Positions 22,201 through 33,378 of a DNA stretch of 64,000 bases are shown in pieces; within the stretch, counting starts at the first letter, position 1, and each line of letters begins with the position of its first letter. The DNA comes from Gyrodactylus bullatarudis. Lineage: Eukaryota; Platyhelminthes; Monogenea; Gyrodactylidea; Gyrodactylidae. The stretch covers positions 372,001 through 436,000 of the forward strand of contig SSNU01000294.1 in the NCBI GenBank assembly GCA_012064415.1. The letters run 5' to 3'. The notes below the pieces were generated by a model. The model had not been told where the DNA came from. It did no database searches and saw only the letters and a list, made by a program, of their open reading frames with translations. Both the position numbers and the translations under genes were made by a program.

Positions 22201-25200
22201 CCGAACTTGTGTGTACAAAAAATGATTGCCGCGAATCTAGGCATCACAGACCGGGACAGGTTCATTAAAGGAATGCAACTGGCCAAGATCGAAGAATTCC
22301 TCAACCCTGTAGCTCTATCCAATAATCAGCATTCACGAGAGCAGATCCCTAGCCCAACAACTAATGTAGAGTTGTTTATAAGTGAAAAATCCAAGAAGTC
22401 AACAGTAGTTGATAATCAAATTATGAGCCAACCTTAATTAGTGTAAAAGAAGAAGTGAAAAAGGATCAAGCTTCTAGTCAACCTGGAATTAGTGCAAAAG
22501 AAGTGAGGAAAATTGATCAGTCAATTAAGCGAAAGTCATAAGGTACAGTGGACAGTTATTAATGGACGAATTCCCAAAGTGTAAGGGGGGCCCAAGTATG
22601 GAGAAGAAACGGAAGTGAAACCTGGAAACAGAATTACAAACTCATACCCCTCCCTCTCTGAGCACTTTAAACCAATGGAAGAGCAGAAAAATATGCATTG
22701 TAACATAAATGCCAGTCCGGGATTAAGTCTGAAGATACCCAGCAAAATGAAACGTTTATCACTTATTTTTTACTTGTTCTCCAACCTTCCTTATGAGTCT
22801 AGTATCGAGTAATAATATACTTGATGAAGTTCGGCAATATTACCGTTCAAAGAAATAATATTGAATGAAACCAAATGCCAATTTCAGAAAATTTTCACTA
22901 CATAAAATTATAATATTTAGGTACTTTAAATTTCTTCCTTATTTTTCAAAGTTCGAAGAAAATTTTCGAAATTAAAACTTTTACCAAAGATAATTTTTTC
23001 TGAGAGTTTGAGCGTTAATTTTTTAAATGATTAGTAATCATTGATTACTCATGATTTTGCTTACTTTCTTAGGCTTTTGTGTTGTTGGATTAGATTCAAG
23101 GATCGTATCTATTTTTGACAAGGATTGACGAGAAGCAGTCCCTCTAATAGGTGAGACTTCTTTTGGCTTTGGAATGAGACCTTCCTCGATCATCTGATCG
23201 ATGATTTCCTTCCGCTGATCACTTGATGACTTTTGTCCAATCTTTGAGAAAACAGTCCTATTCTTACGACGATTACTCTGAGCATTGAGTTCTTCACCTC
23301 CTGATTCACTAGAGCACATATCCTGGAAGTCTTTCGATCGTCTCGTTGCTAAATGAATTAATTTCCTCAATAAAGTCGTGGAAGTAGATAGGGAACAAAA
23401 CTTTTCACAAGAAGCACGACATGTTCTCATGTAGAGTATTCTGAATATATCTGCAAGATAATCACCAATATTTGACAAGTATAAAAATACTAATGGCATT
23501 CCTATGAGGGCATATATGATTGTCATGAAACGTCCAGTGTTTGTCTTTGGAGCTGGATTACCATATCCTATTGGAAAAAATTATGAATGCATTCTAGTTA
23601 GAAAGTATTATCTGAATAAATGAAGATTTGAACCCATTATTGGAGATATTGTATAAAAAAGCTGTATAATGTATTACTAATTTACAAAAACTGAAGAATC
23701 TATTTTATGTTTACATAAAGCTAATTAGACGAATTAATTTTGATCCTGAATATCAATAGTTAACTGCTTCAAATCTTTGAAATCGATAAAAATTTTGGAT
23801 TTGAAAGTTGAAAAAGTGGAAATTTGAAACATTTCCGAAATTCAAAAAACAGCTCAATTTTGGTCAGATTAAATTTTTTTCGGAAATTTTTTTGTATTCA
23901 AAACTAATCAGCTCATTTCATAGTGGAATCCAAAAAAAAATTTTTCCTGACTTTCTGGATAAAAATGTTGAGTTTTTTGTAAAAATAGGAAATTCTCATC
24001 TTCATGTCAATTAGGTTTATATTAATTAGATGGGTACTGTATCAATTAGAAGGCACCAAGGATTCCCAATCCAAACCAGACCTATTCAAATAAATTTTCT
24101 ATGCCATCTTCAATCCTGGAAAAAATCTATGCTAAAAACTGTTTTAAATTTAATTTTAGTTCAATGCTCAATCCACTCGGTCCAGCATTCGATGAAACTT
24201 GGATTACTTCTGTACGAGTCGAATGGAGGACAAAACGCGCGTATATGTTTACCAAAGATGTATACTTGAATTATTTCTAAGCGTTCCGAGAGTTTCTTCC
24301 GTACTAGTCACGGTGGGATCCATTTTTAAGCTGTGACAATCAGCGGCATGGGCTAATCCAATACCAAATAACAAGATCCTGAGGGAAAAATTACCTAGAA
24401 CGAAATAATTCTAGTTAACTTTTGTAAGTATTGGGGCTGCACTATCACATTAAATAGATGTAAAATAGTTGTCAAACGTTGACAAACTTCATTCACCTGA
24501 ATATATTAATTCTCATACTAGAAATTTTTATTTCCTGAGAATTATTTATGGAAAACAGAGTGGAACTATTTGGAGTAGTTAAACAATTTAAGTTTTAAGG
24601 ATTCTCTTAGTCTAGAAGATAGTCTGTTTCTGAAAAAACCTAGTGCATTTTCGAAAAATTCCTAAATTTTAAAATTGGTTATATACCAGGTACATTTTCT
24701 TTAATGAGCTCTAGAATATTTGTGAAAATAATTATTCGATATTCACAGAAAGCTAGCGTTTCTCTAATAAATTATTATTCAAAAAGATTTTATTTTAATA
24801 ATGAATTCCAATATTTTTTGTCTAAAAGATTTCAAGTTATCATTAATTGAATTAAAGGTATGTTCAAAGAGGGGAAATTTATCATTCTACCACAAGAAAA
24901 AATAATTTCAGACAATAGAATTATATTGCCAGAATACTCCCAAAGAGTGTGTCGTAGTGAAAAAATAAGTCTTATTTCTAATTAAGGCTAAGAATCTTTT
25001 TGTATTCTATTTAGACTATCATTATGAGCAATATTGCTGTTCGAATTAAACAATATTTTCCAAGTGAAGGCAAGAAAGTTCCTTTGCAAGATGACGATGA
25101 TGAATGAGTCTTATGATTTCTTTAAGAGACTTCTTCTAAACCTCAATAACCTGTTACTCAAAATATAAATAAAGTTGGTGAAAAAAAGAAATCCGGAGAA

Positions 25201-28200
25201 ATTCAATCTGACAAAATTCAACATTTTAAAAATTTGAGCTCAAAATTTCTATCGATTTCGAAGATTTAAAGCAATTAAAAGCTGATATTTTGTATCAAAA
25301 ATAAACAAAAAATTCGAATTAACCTTAAAAAGTTCATAGAAGTTAGTCATTATTATTATGAGACCAAGGTTTCAGTATCTCGGATGGACTTAAAGTTGAC
25401 CCTCTCTCTAATCTACCCAAAATAAAAACCACAATATTCTCAATTTTAAAAGTCCATTAACCTAAGACTTAAGGCTTTCAAAGCTTCAGTCTTAAATAAT
25501 CTTAACTATATCTCTCCCATTGTTCCCACACTAAGTTTGGAAAAATCTCTTGAGCACATTCAATCCAGATTTCTATATTTTTTTAAATCCTGACTTAGAT
25601 TCCTACAAATCTCGTATTTTAATCTCTGGGCTTAACCCTCTTTGGGTTAAAAGATATGCCATTATTGTAAAAACCTTTGTTAAATCAGCTAACTTTTTGA
25701 AAATTCTTATAGCCTCAGGCACCCCTCTTTCTCTGATCATTATTTACTATCTTCTTATAACATGATCGATAAAAAATTCAAACGTACAGAATGTTATGAT
25801 CTTACAACATTAATGTCTCATATTAGGTCTAAACTTGACTACTACTCTAAGAGCCTTGTTTACACTAATTTTCAATAATCCCAGAATATTAACGAAATGT
25901 CTTGAAAGGCTCATTTGTTTATTTATTCGAATTTCTCTTTCTCCATCATGACTCATGAATCAATGACATTTCTAATTATTTGTATTCTGTATCCAATGAA
26001 ACTCAAAAATATTATTCATATTAATATTTATCCTTTTCAACTTTTAATAAACTTATTTTCTAACAAATTTGAATTTTTTCCTGACTTTCCGGTGAAAAGT
26101 ATTGAGTAAAATATTTTGTAAGATTAGTAGATTCTCTTCTCAATGTCAACTACAGTAAATTCTGATCTTCGTTTAAATTAACTGTAAATAGGTTCCTTCG
26201 AAACATTACTAGTAGTTTTTCAGAAATTTTACATGCTTATCAGAACCGTCTTCAAACGCCTGAGAAGATGAAGGGGAGAAAAAATCCACTGTTCTCTATT
26301 TACGGCTGATAAAAATTTTTTTATCAATCTATCTTTTTTCACTAAAATGAGAGAATATCAAAGAGTTTTCTGTAACAAGAACTCTAACAAAACTCTCCAT
26401 TCTCACCTAAATTCATCAAAGAATGTATTCTGTAATGATTAATTATAATCTGTGGTTTTTTGTTCCATTCTCAGAAGGCGATTGTAATCTATAGATCTCA
26501 TTTGAGTGGAAAGAAATAAAATTACTGGGAATTAATTGAAGCAATAATTTATTCCTTTGTCAGAAATGTTATAAATAAATAACTCTTTTTTTCTCTATAT
26601 ATAAATTACATCTCTAGTAGCCTAGACTATTCGTTTCTGTATAAATATCTGATAACTAAATACAATTAAGAGTTGAATTAAATGTAACAACGATTACAAA
26701 AGAACGATTACGATCCTCTCCAAAGTAATGATCTCGAGCAATAATAATTTTTTAAGCTACTCGTTAGTAGTAGCTGTGCTTATAAGAGTAATTTTCTCTA
26801 TCAACTGATTTAATCTCCATTCAACATTAGAGTCGTGAATCAAAATTATGATCAGAATGCAGAATTGTTCAAAGGCTAATAATTCATTCATTGGTAGTAA
26901 TTTCTCTTAATTGTATTCTTAATTGTTTTTTTCAGCTTACATAATATTCTTATTTCTATTCATGACCCTTATATTCTTTAACTTATACTATTTCTTTGTT
27001 AATTGTAAATTATTATTTTTCATTCAAACTTTAATTTTATCATTTTCAAAGAGAGACCACTGATGATCCTTTGAGAAATGCGCATTTGGTTCTAAATATA
27101 TTTTCTTACATATATCTAAGTTATGTATTTAAGTGGATTTTCGGACGTTTTTGAACATCTACGTGAATCACTCGAACATAATAATTGTATCCCAAGAATA
27201 ATTATTTTTTCAAAAGCTCTGATGATAGATGAGAAGATTTGTTAGGAGGCGTTAGTCTTACTGTTTTGATACATATAACATTTATCTGTGATTTTACTTC
27301 TCTAAAGTGAATCTAAGGTAAGAATATTTTAAAACAAGTTCCTATCAAGATAAAATTAAATAGGCTTTGAGAAGTTGCTAAAATAAATTGACGAGTTCGA
27401 GTGAGGCCTGATGGAAAATAAAAATCAACAGAGTTAGTCTCTAGAAATTTTGGAATAGCTTTTTGTAAACCTTGCTTTTTATTGCTTGAATGTTAATGAA
27501 CTAGGATGATCTAAGATGTGTAAAAATTAACAGTCTTGAATGAATTCTTAAAATTTTAAAGTATTGCCACTGAAATAAGTAAATGCTTTGAGAAATATAC
27601 ATTTGATTTTAATTTAATGTTAAAAATCGGTTGAAAAAGATACTGACTCAGTTTTACTGAGGGCTTTCTATCATTGGGTACATGAAAGAGGAATCACTTG
27701 AGACCAACACGATCCAAAATAAGCTTAGAGATGTATGAGTGAGGGTAGTTTAACCAAAAAAATCTGACGAAAACTCTCTGCATAATTCATAAGAAAATAA
27801 TACACATTATACATAGCTGAGTACGATTTAAATGCGTATTTTGTTTGAACAAATTTCTGAATCCACACAATGAGTTTTTCATTCGAAACAAATTTTTAAT
27901 GGCTAGAATATTTTTGATGGAAAAAATTGAATTATTGTCATTTAAATAATAATATCATGAATAAAAATCTCTTGAGTAGCACAGTGTACGTCTCTCGAGT
28001 AAGATTTTTATAGATCAGATAATTCAAAATTACTGACATGACTATGTATGTTTTATGGGGATAAAATTCTCGATAGACATCAATCTAACCAAGAAGAATT
28101 ATTTTATTTCATCTGTCAGCTTATCAATATTAAACAAGGAATTCAGTTCAGCTGGTGAAATCGATTTTTCATGGGACATCTTAAATTTTAAACTTTATCA

Positions 28201-31200
28201 CTCAGCTTTTCTTTTGTTGTAAGTGTACATCACACTTCTGCCCTAGATTCTAAGGTTTTTCAAGTCTCTTAAAAGAAATTAACGATAAAAATTGGTAAGA
28301 AAAAAAGAAATAAATGTATCAATATCTGGGAAATTCAATATTGTGAATATTTTGTATTACAAGTTATAATTTTTCATCAAACAAAAGAAATCAGTCTTGA
28401 CATTGAAAGTATAGTAATTAATCGAGAGAATATTTTTTCTCTGACAAGTTCAATTAAAACTGAGATGCTACTCGGTATTTTTCAAATTTGATTCTATATA
28501 ATATATATAGTATTTTACTATATTTTCTGTTTTAAGTAAAGAGAATATGATAATTAACAATATTTTAGAATCCCGCCCGCAATTTCCTAGGTTTTAAAAT
28601 TTTCATCGAGGTCTAATATATATAGCGGTCGACATAAAAAATGTTACCACTCAAATTTGACCATTACTCGGTTATTATAAGTCATCATGGAACAAATTCT
28701 ATATCAAATTGTAGATAATAAAATTTACTATCAGTTGATATACAGATTTGTTTTTCGTTTTTACTATTCTTCATTAAAAGTGAAAACGACAAATTAAATG
28801 TTACCACTTTTTATTTCGTAAAATCTCCGTTATTTAGAACAACACTCAGACATCTTTTCGGCATCGATCTGTAAAGACTTTCAATAATGTCATCATCAAT
28901 TGATTTCCAGGATTCAAGAATTTTTGAAACTTATTCGTGCCTGTTGAGAAATATTCTCCCATTCTCGTATATTTTTCGCGTCAAAATTCCCCAAAGATTC
29001 TCAATGAGATTCAAATCTGGGCTCCGAGCTGGCCAAGTAGTTCAATAATTTTTTCTGAAAACCATTTTTTGTTGAAGCAGATTGATGAGCTTATTATCGA
29101 TTATTTCCTCTCTAAAGGGCAATAGTTTATCTTCTAACAACTTTTGATAAGAAATTGAATTAAGTTTCTCATCTATTATAACAATATTACCAGTACTTTT
29201 AGCTGTTATGAATCCCCAAACCATAACACTACCGCCTCCGAATCCTCTCTTCGTATGTGTAGGCTTTGGCATAGATTTGTCAATCCAGCATGAAGTTGGT
29301 CCATCAGGACCATCTAGATTGAATTTTTTCTCATCTGAGAAGACAACTTTGGACCAGTCTTGAATCTCGACTATTTTATCAGTTGTCCAATCATTCCTAG
29401 CATCTTCATCTCCTATTTTTAGATTCGGAAAAGTTTTGGGTCTCCCCCAGAAGACATTAAGATCTCTCTTCAAACAACGTTGAATGGCTCTTGTACTAGA
29501 TCTCAAATTAAGTTGAGATTTTATCTTTGAACATGAAAATCTTTTTTTCATCGCGAGAAATTTGTTTTTTCTGCTTAGAGTGTTTGGTATTGCTAATTTT
29601 GGACCTCTTTTCTTAGGATTTTTTATGGGAATCCTAGGATTGAGACTATACAGTATTGCTTGGTGAGTGCATCTGATTTCCTTGGCAGCTCTTCTCATAC
29701 TTAAACCGGCCTCTAATAATCTAATTGCTTGATTTTTTTCAAAATTCGTAAGTTTAAGTTTTTCGATCTTTTACAGCTCATAAATCAGGTTTCCAAATTG
29801 AAAAAGTTTGATTAATCCTTATGAATTATAAATAAATGTGTAAAAATGATTCTGAAAGCTCTTATAGAGGTAACAAGACGATGAAACTCAGTTACAAAGT
29901 GGTAACATTTAATTTGTCGTTTTCACTTTTAATGAAAAATAGTAAAAACGAATTCTGAAATCTATTAATGATATAAAAATACAAATCTGTATCTCACAAG
30001 CCTGTGTTGGATATTTGATAATATTTCAGATAAACTTCTTTATTCTTATTGGAAGATATACTAAGAAAACCGTGGAATAGTGTGGTGAAGGAATAATCTT
30101 GACCAATGTCAAAGAAATACTCAGTGAGGGAAGACTTTCTAGAGATCTTGCTAAAATCCAACATTCCTATCATTCAATAAAAGAATTAGCTAAGGCCATA
30201 GAGGATCCGGAAGAAGTTTATCCGTTAATCAAGAATCTCAACTTTGGCGAGGATCCCTACGAGATTAAAGAGTACATCGATGAAAGGCTCTCGAAAAATG
30301 AAGCTACTGATATCTTCAATATGGCAAGAGATGAAAATAGCCCACGAAGTTACAATTTACTGCTCTATATGAATCCAACATCAGCCGAAGTGGAAAGATC
30401 ATTTTCTAAAATGAAATATTTCTATCAAAAAAAATCTTTAAAAAATACTTTATAATATTTGCGAATAGGCCTTGAATAAATTTGCTCTTTTTATTTATGC
30501 TTATTTTTGCTAAAACTGCTGAAACTTTTGCCAATTTTTTTGAGAATTCTGCTATTTTACCTACTGCCGTAGTGATCAGTGATCACATATTTGAAATCTA
30601 CGAGTAAAGCTTCATTCTTTCTTTTCCGTCATCTCTGCTAATGGGTTTACAAAAAAACGTTTGTAATATATATTTTTAAATCATTAAATTATCGTAGCTC
30701 CTCAATAATTTATTGTTGCTAAATTACTCATAGCTCAAAAATTGAAGATAAAAATTCAAATTCTTACTAAGAAGAAGATAAATAATAAATTTCGGGAAAA
30801 GAATGAAACGTTAGAATGGCAATTTTAACCTGGCTGGAATCGAATAAATTAACGATAATTTTTTTTTTCTTATCAATTTCTCGATCAATTCACTTGTGTG
30901 ATCAATGATCATTGATCAATAGTTGAATTTTTTTAATAAGTAATACTTACTCACTGAGTATCATTTCAAGTTTAATGGTCAAAAAAATTTTTAATTAATT
31001 TGCATAATTTTCAAAATAAGGCCGATGTATACTTGATTGATGAGGCGAGGTTAAGTTATGATGATGAAAGTTCAGCGATTTAAGAATGCATATTTATGAG
31101 TTAATCTTTATCTTGGAGAAGGGTTCCTGTTCAAAATAGTAAAAAGCACAGGCTTTCTCAATTGAACTTGTCAATAGGATTATGACACTCAGTTGAGTAT

Positions 31201-32154
31201 GTGAATAAGAACTTTTTTGAATAAACGGTTAAATTCTACAGTTACTCTCTTGTGATCAATTTAGTTCCATTTGCTAGTGAAAAACATTTCAAATTTCTTT
31301 TCTAATTAAAACCATTTTAATAGAATTTAAATCTTTTCCGCAACTCTTGAGGAAGAAAGTTAAAATATTAAAAAATGTTTTTAATTTCAAAATATACCTT
31401 CAATGTTAATTATATTTCATGACTTCCTCATATTTTTAATTCATTTTATAAATGCCTATTTAAAGTAAGGGAACAGCAACTCACCGATTGTAGTAATGAC
31501 AGTGATGGCGAATAGAATGGAGCCTTCTATGCTCCAACGCTCCTCATATTCATCAGTCCAGCCATTTTGAACGAATTCCCGGACTCGATTGTTCCATTTT
31601 TTCAATGTTACTTTCATTATTCGGAAGAGCATACCCTTAAGATTGACAATAGCTTCAAAATCCTTCTGCTGACTCTCAGTTAGGTTGTTATCTAATGGTT
31701 TCAGATCAGAGAATTCGTTTTTTTCAATTGCCTGATAATACTGAATAAGGTTTTCTTTAAATACATCGCAACCTTTAATGTCATTGTAACTGATATATCT
31801 GAGAAAATTGTCGTTGATTTTGCGAATTATTTCATCTGATTCTTGAGTAAAGTTCCTCTTTAACTCTTTTTCGTGATCCTGTTCCAACTGGCGAAATATT
31901 AATCCTCCAACAAAAGTGTAAAGTACTACCAGAGTTGAGAGGCCAATGTGTGAGCATAGAAATGATAGAAAACTTTTACATGCTGATTTGGCTTTTTGTA
32001 TTTGACGCTTCCTTCGTTCTTTTTTTATTAATTCTGCTTTTTCTTCGCGAGTTAGGCCTGCTAACAAATTTCTCTTATGTTGATATTCACTGAGAGTGTC
32101 CTTGATGCCAGTTTGTGATGGAATTGTGCCAACTTGTGATATCACATCTGCCAT
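19250..32154 (-). CDS. Two-pore-domain (TWIK-type) potassium channel
   Basis: Background K+ channel subunit that dimerises in the plasma membrane. Exons on the minus strand are 32154-31485, 23567-23065, 21352-20185 and 19440-19250, giving 843 residues; all junctions are in phase. M1 (LSTLVVLYTFVGGLIFRQLE) is near residues 71-91, the first filter TTIGYG spans the exon 1/2 junction near residue 223, and M2 (IIYALIGMPLVFLYLSNIGD) is near 240-260. M3 (VPISMSLIIMTAYIMFGAMV) starts near 731, the second filter is TIGFGD, and M4 (LYVAIGLSVFAMCIKLMQEE) is in the last exon. The M2-M3 cytosolic loop, about 465 residues and highly charged, is much longer than usual for the family. Introns of 7917, 1712 and 744 nt carry most of the transposon relics listed between exons. 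Confidence 0.92.
19490..19630 (+). repeat. Repeat shared in inverted orientation with 24300-24440
   Basis: The string CTAGAATTATTTCGTTCTAGGT and the following TTATTTGGTA.TGGATTAGCCCATG.CGCTGA recur inverted near 24330-24420. It lies inside the K+ channel intron just upstream of exon 4. Confidence 0.55.
19605..19841. mobile_element. MITE-like element with ~25-bp inverted repeats
   Basis: The ends are GTTACAGCTTACTAATGCATCCCAC at the left and its near-complement at 19817-19841 (one mismatch seen). The interior contains AAACGCGCGTATATGT, also present at 24233-24250 near a single arm of the same repeat. No target duplication was established. Confidence 0.5.
19885..20056. mobile_element. MITE-like inverted-repeat element
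   Basis: AACGTTGTTTGCTTGTTACC (19930-19949) pairs with its near-complement at 20037-20056 (three mismatches). The flanking left block is repeated at 14945. It lies in intron 3 of the K+ channel gene. Confidence 0.5.
22004..22823 (+). mobile_element. TIR-bounded element in a K+ channel intron
   Basis: Arms of about 50 bp: ACTCGATACTAGACTCATAAGG near 22013-22034 and its complement near 22791-22813, extending inward through TTTGGATAACAAGCAAAAAT with mismatches. A 13-bp direct repeat AGAAATAATATTG occurs at 21998-22010 and 22851-22863. A related fragment (TTGATGAAGTTCGGCAATATT) sits in the neuroligin-like gene intron near 47068. The element type is not identified. Confidence 0.55.
22039..22540 (+). 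pseudogene. Element-borne broken open frame, GIY-YIG-like end
   Basis: The frame opens at TTG 22039 and runs to a stop at 22437. It continues in another frame after a small deletion: two copies of a SQPGISAKE motif are present, the first broken by loss of one base in CCTGGAATT. The N-terminal stretch (RARENDLLSAENHFISKLKP) resembles the C-terminal end of GIY-YIG nuclease domains, where a Glu is followed by LKP, but the GIY and YIG motifs are not seen. Base composition is less AT-rich than the surroundings. Function unknown. Confidence 0.35.
24300..24440 (-). repeat. Inverted copy of 19490-19630
   Basis: Contains the GGTGGGATCCATTTTTAAGCTG arm and the TCAGCGGCATGGGCTAATCC block in reverse orientation to the copy at 19490. 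Lies in K+ channel intron 1. Confidence 0.55.
25465..25865 (+). pseudogene. Broken reverse transcriptase fragment (non-LTR)
   Basis: Reads LKAFKASVLNNLNYISPIVP then SLEHIQSRFLYFFKS, a stop and frame change, then SRILISGLNPLWVKRYAIIV. The order matches the fragment at 12414 (SGLDPIWIRRIAFIVKTF). It is a degenerate relic in K+ channel intron 1. Confidence 0.6.
26935..27175 (+). repeat. Dispersed repeat, FSDVFE family, copy 2
   Basis: Begins near CAGCTTACATAATATTCTTA, contains CACTGATGATCCTTTGAGAAAT and ends GGATTTTCGGACGTTTTTG. The start string is also present near 51132. Confidence 0.55.
28756..29996 (-). mobile_element. Decayed Tc1-like element
   Basis: Inner inverted-repeat arms 28756-28810 and 29896-29950 match over 55 bp with one mismatch (AAAGTGGTAACATTTAATTT). 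A second copy of ATGTTACCACT near 28643 suggests the same IR/DR plan as the intact element at 3034, although the arm sequence differs. The left outer arm may reach about 28622. The enclosed transposase is broken. Lies in K+ channel intron 1. Confidence 0.75.
28824..29772 (-). pseudogene. Broken Tc1-family transposase
   Basis: The frame covering 29698-29042 matches the intact transposase at 3247-4251 ([35 protein letters not shown]). Homology continues upstream without an ATG. The block with the second catalytic Asp (QQDNAPCH) is missing through a deletion near 29040-29090. Downstream, [16 protein letters not shown] keeps the Glu but has Leu for Pro, followed by an in-frame stop after RHE. It is dead, and diverged enough from the intact copy to be a separate subfamily. 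Confidence 0.85.
30099..30566 (+). pseudogene. hAT transposase C-terminal remnant with 3' end
   Basis: The 118-codon frame ends in NPTSAEVERSFSKMKYF, the conserved dimerisation region of hAT transposases (consensus P.TSA..ER.FS). The catalytic domain is absent. The sequence CTGCTATTTTACCTACTG ending at 30566 resembles the complement of CAGTAGGGCGGTCACAAAAT at 44348, so it may be the right terminal repeat of the same hAT family. Confidence 0.7.
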
Positions 32155-33378
32155 TTCTTTATTCCATATTCACTGTTGAAAGTGCCCCTTACAAGTTTTT
32201 TATCTCTCTTTAATTTCAAATAGCGCTCATATTGTTTTTTATATCAAGATGTATTTTGATTGGCTGTAGAAGTTTTCTCACCACAAATTGACTTGATTGA
32301 GATGATTTCATTGTTACATTTTACTGAAAGATCTCAAGTCAGCCAATTGAATTCCAATAAATTTTATTGGCTAAATACATACATAATTTAATCATCCCTG
32401 TACAATATATAGGAAACTATTGTAACAATCTTAAATGATTGGAACTCTATTAAATAACATCTGTTAAGTCATTTCTCAAAAATAATTTCATGCATTAACT
32501 GCATCAGTTAATCTTGTGAAATAGCTACTATTTTTATGCAAGAAAAGTTAAAGATAATAAACTTTTACGTATTTTATTTCTCAATAGAATTAAAATTAAT
32601 TATGCTTGAGTTATGCCAATTTTCCTAAAAGTAAAGAGAATATCAGTGAAAAGGAAAAAACTACAAAACAATTCACTCAAATGTCAAAAATTTTAATTCT
32701 AGAATCTAGATATGAAAAATAGATATCTTTTATTGACCTCAAGGATGGATTGCAATTTGCAAATAGGGAGCTTTTAATAGATTTTATTTGTTTTTTTTTC
32801 TCTTACCGAACAAGAGGAATTATAGCAAAAGGCGGTAGAACGAATTTATCTCTCAAAACAACTAGTGTCAAATCGGGATCTTTTCTTTGAAATTGGATTA
32901 TTCATTATATATTTCATATATGTTAACTAATTTTGTCAAGTTCACTACATTTGTAATGAAGAATGACACAACAACTCAAATTTATCAGATAACTATGAGA
33001 CTATGCAAGTGAAAATTATGTACAGAACCTGTTTTTAAGAGAAAGGCTGGATAGTCTGTTAATTTAGCATAATGAAACTACCAGATTTTGTAATATTAAG
33101 GACTACATTTTTAATTTCTTAATCTAAAATTTAATTTCTAGTTTTTTTTAAATACTCATATTTTCTCACAAGGTGAAGAAAAATTTTAGAAAATGATAGG
33201 AAATCATTAATATAAAAAATTTATTACAATGCTTACAAAAATATTTACACTTAGGAGTTTTTCTTCTGTCAAAAAGTTTTGCAAACAAGTGCAGAAATAA
33301 TGAGAGATTTCGCCAATTTTTCAAGGCAAATTATATAAATATATATAATACAAATAATTTTTTCATAAATCTAAAAGT
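32155..33378. other. Gap between K+ channel start and RPB1 3' end
   Basis: AT-rich. It must contain the K+ channel promoter and the RPB1 3' UTR (AATAAA-type signals are seen on the minus strand near 33230), but I see no gene or repeat. Confidence 0.5.
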
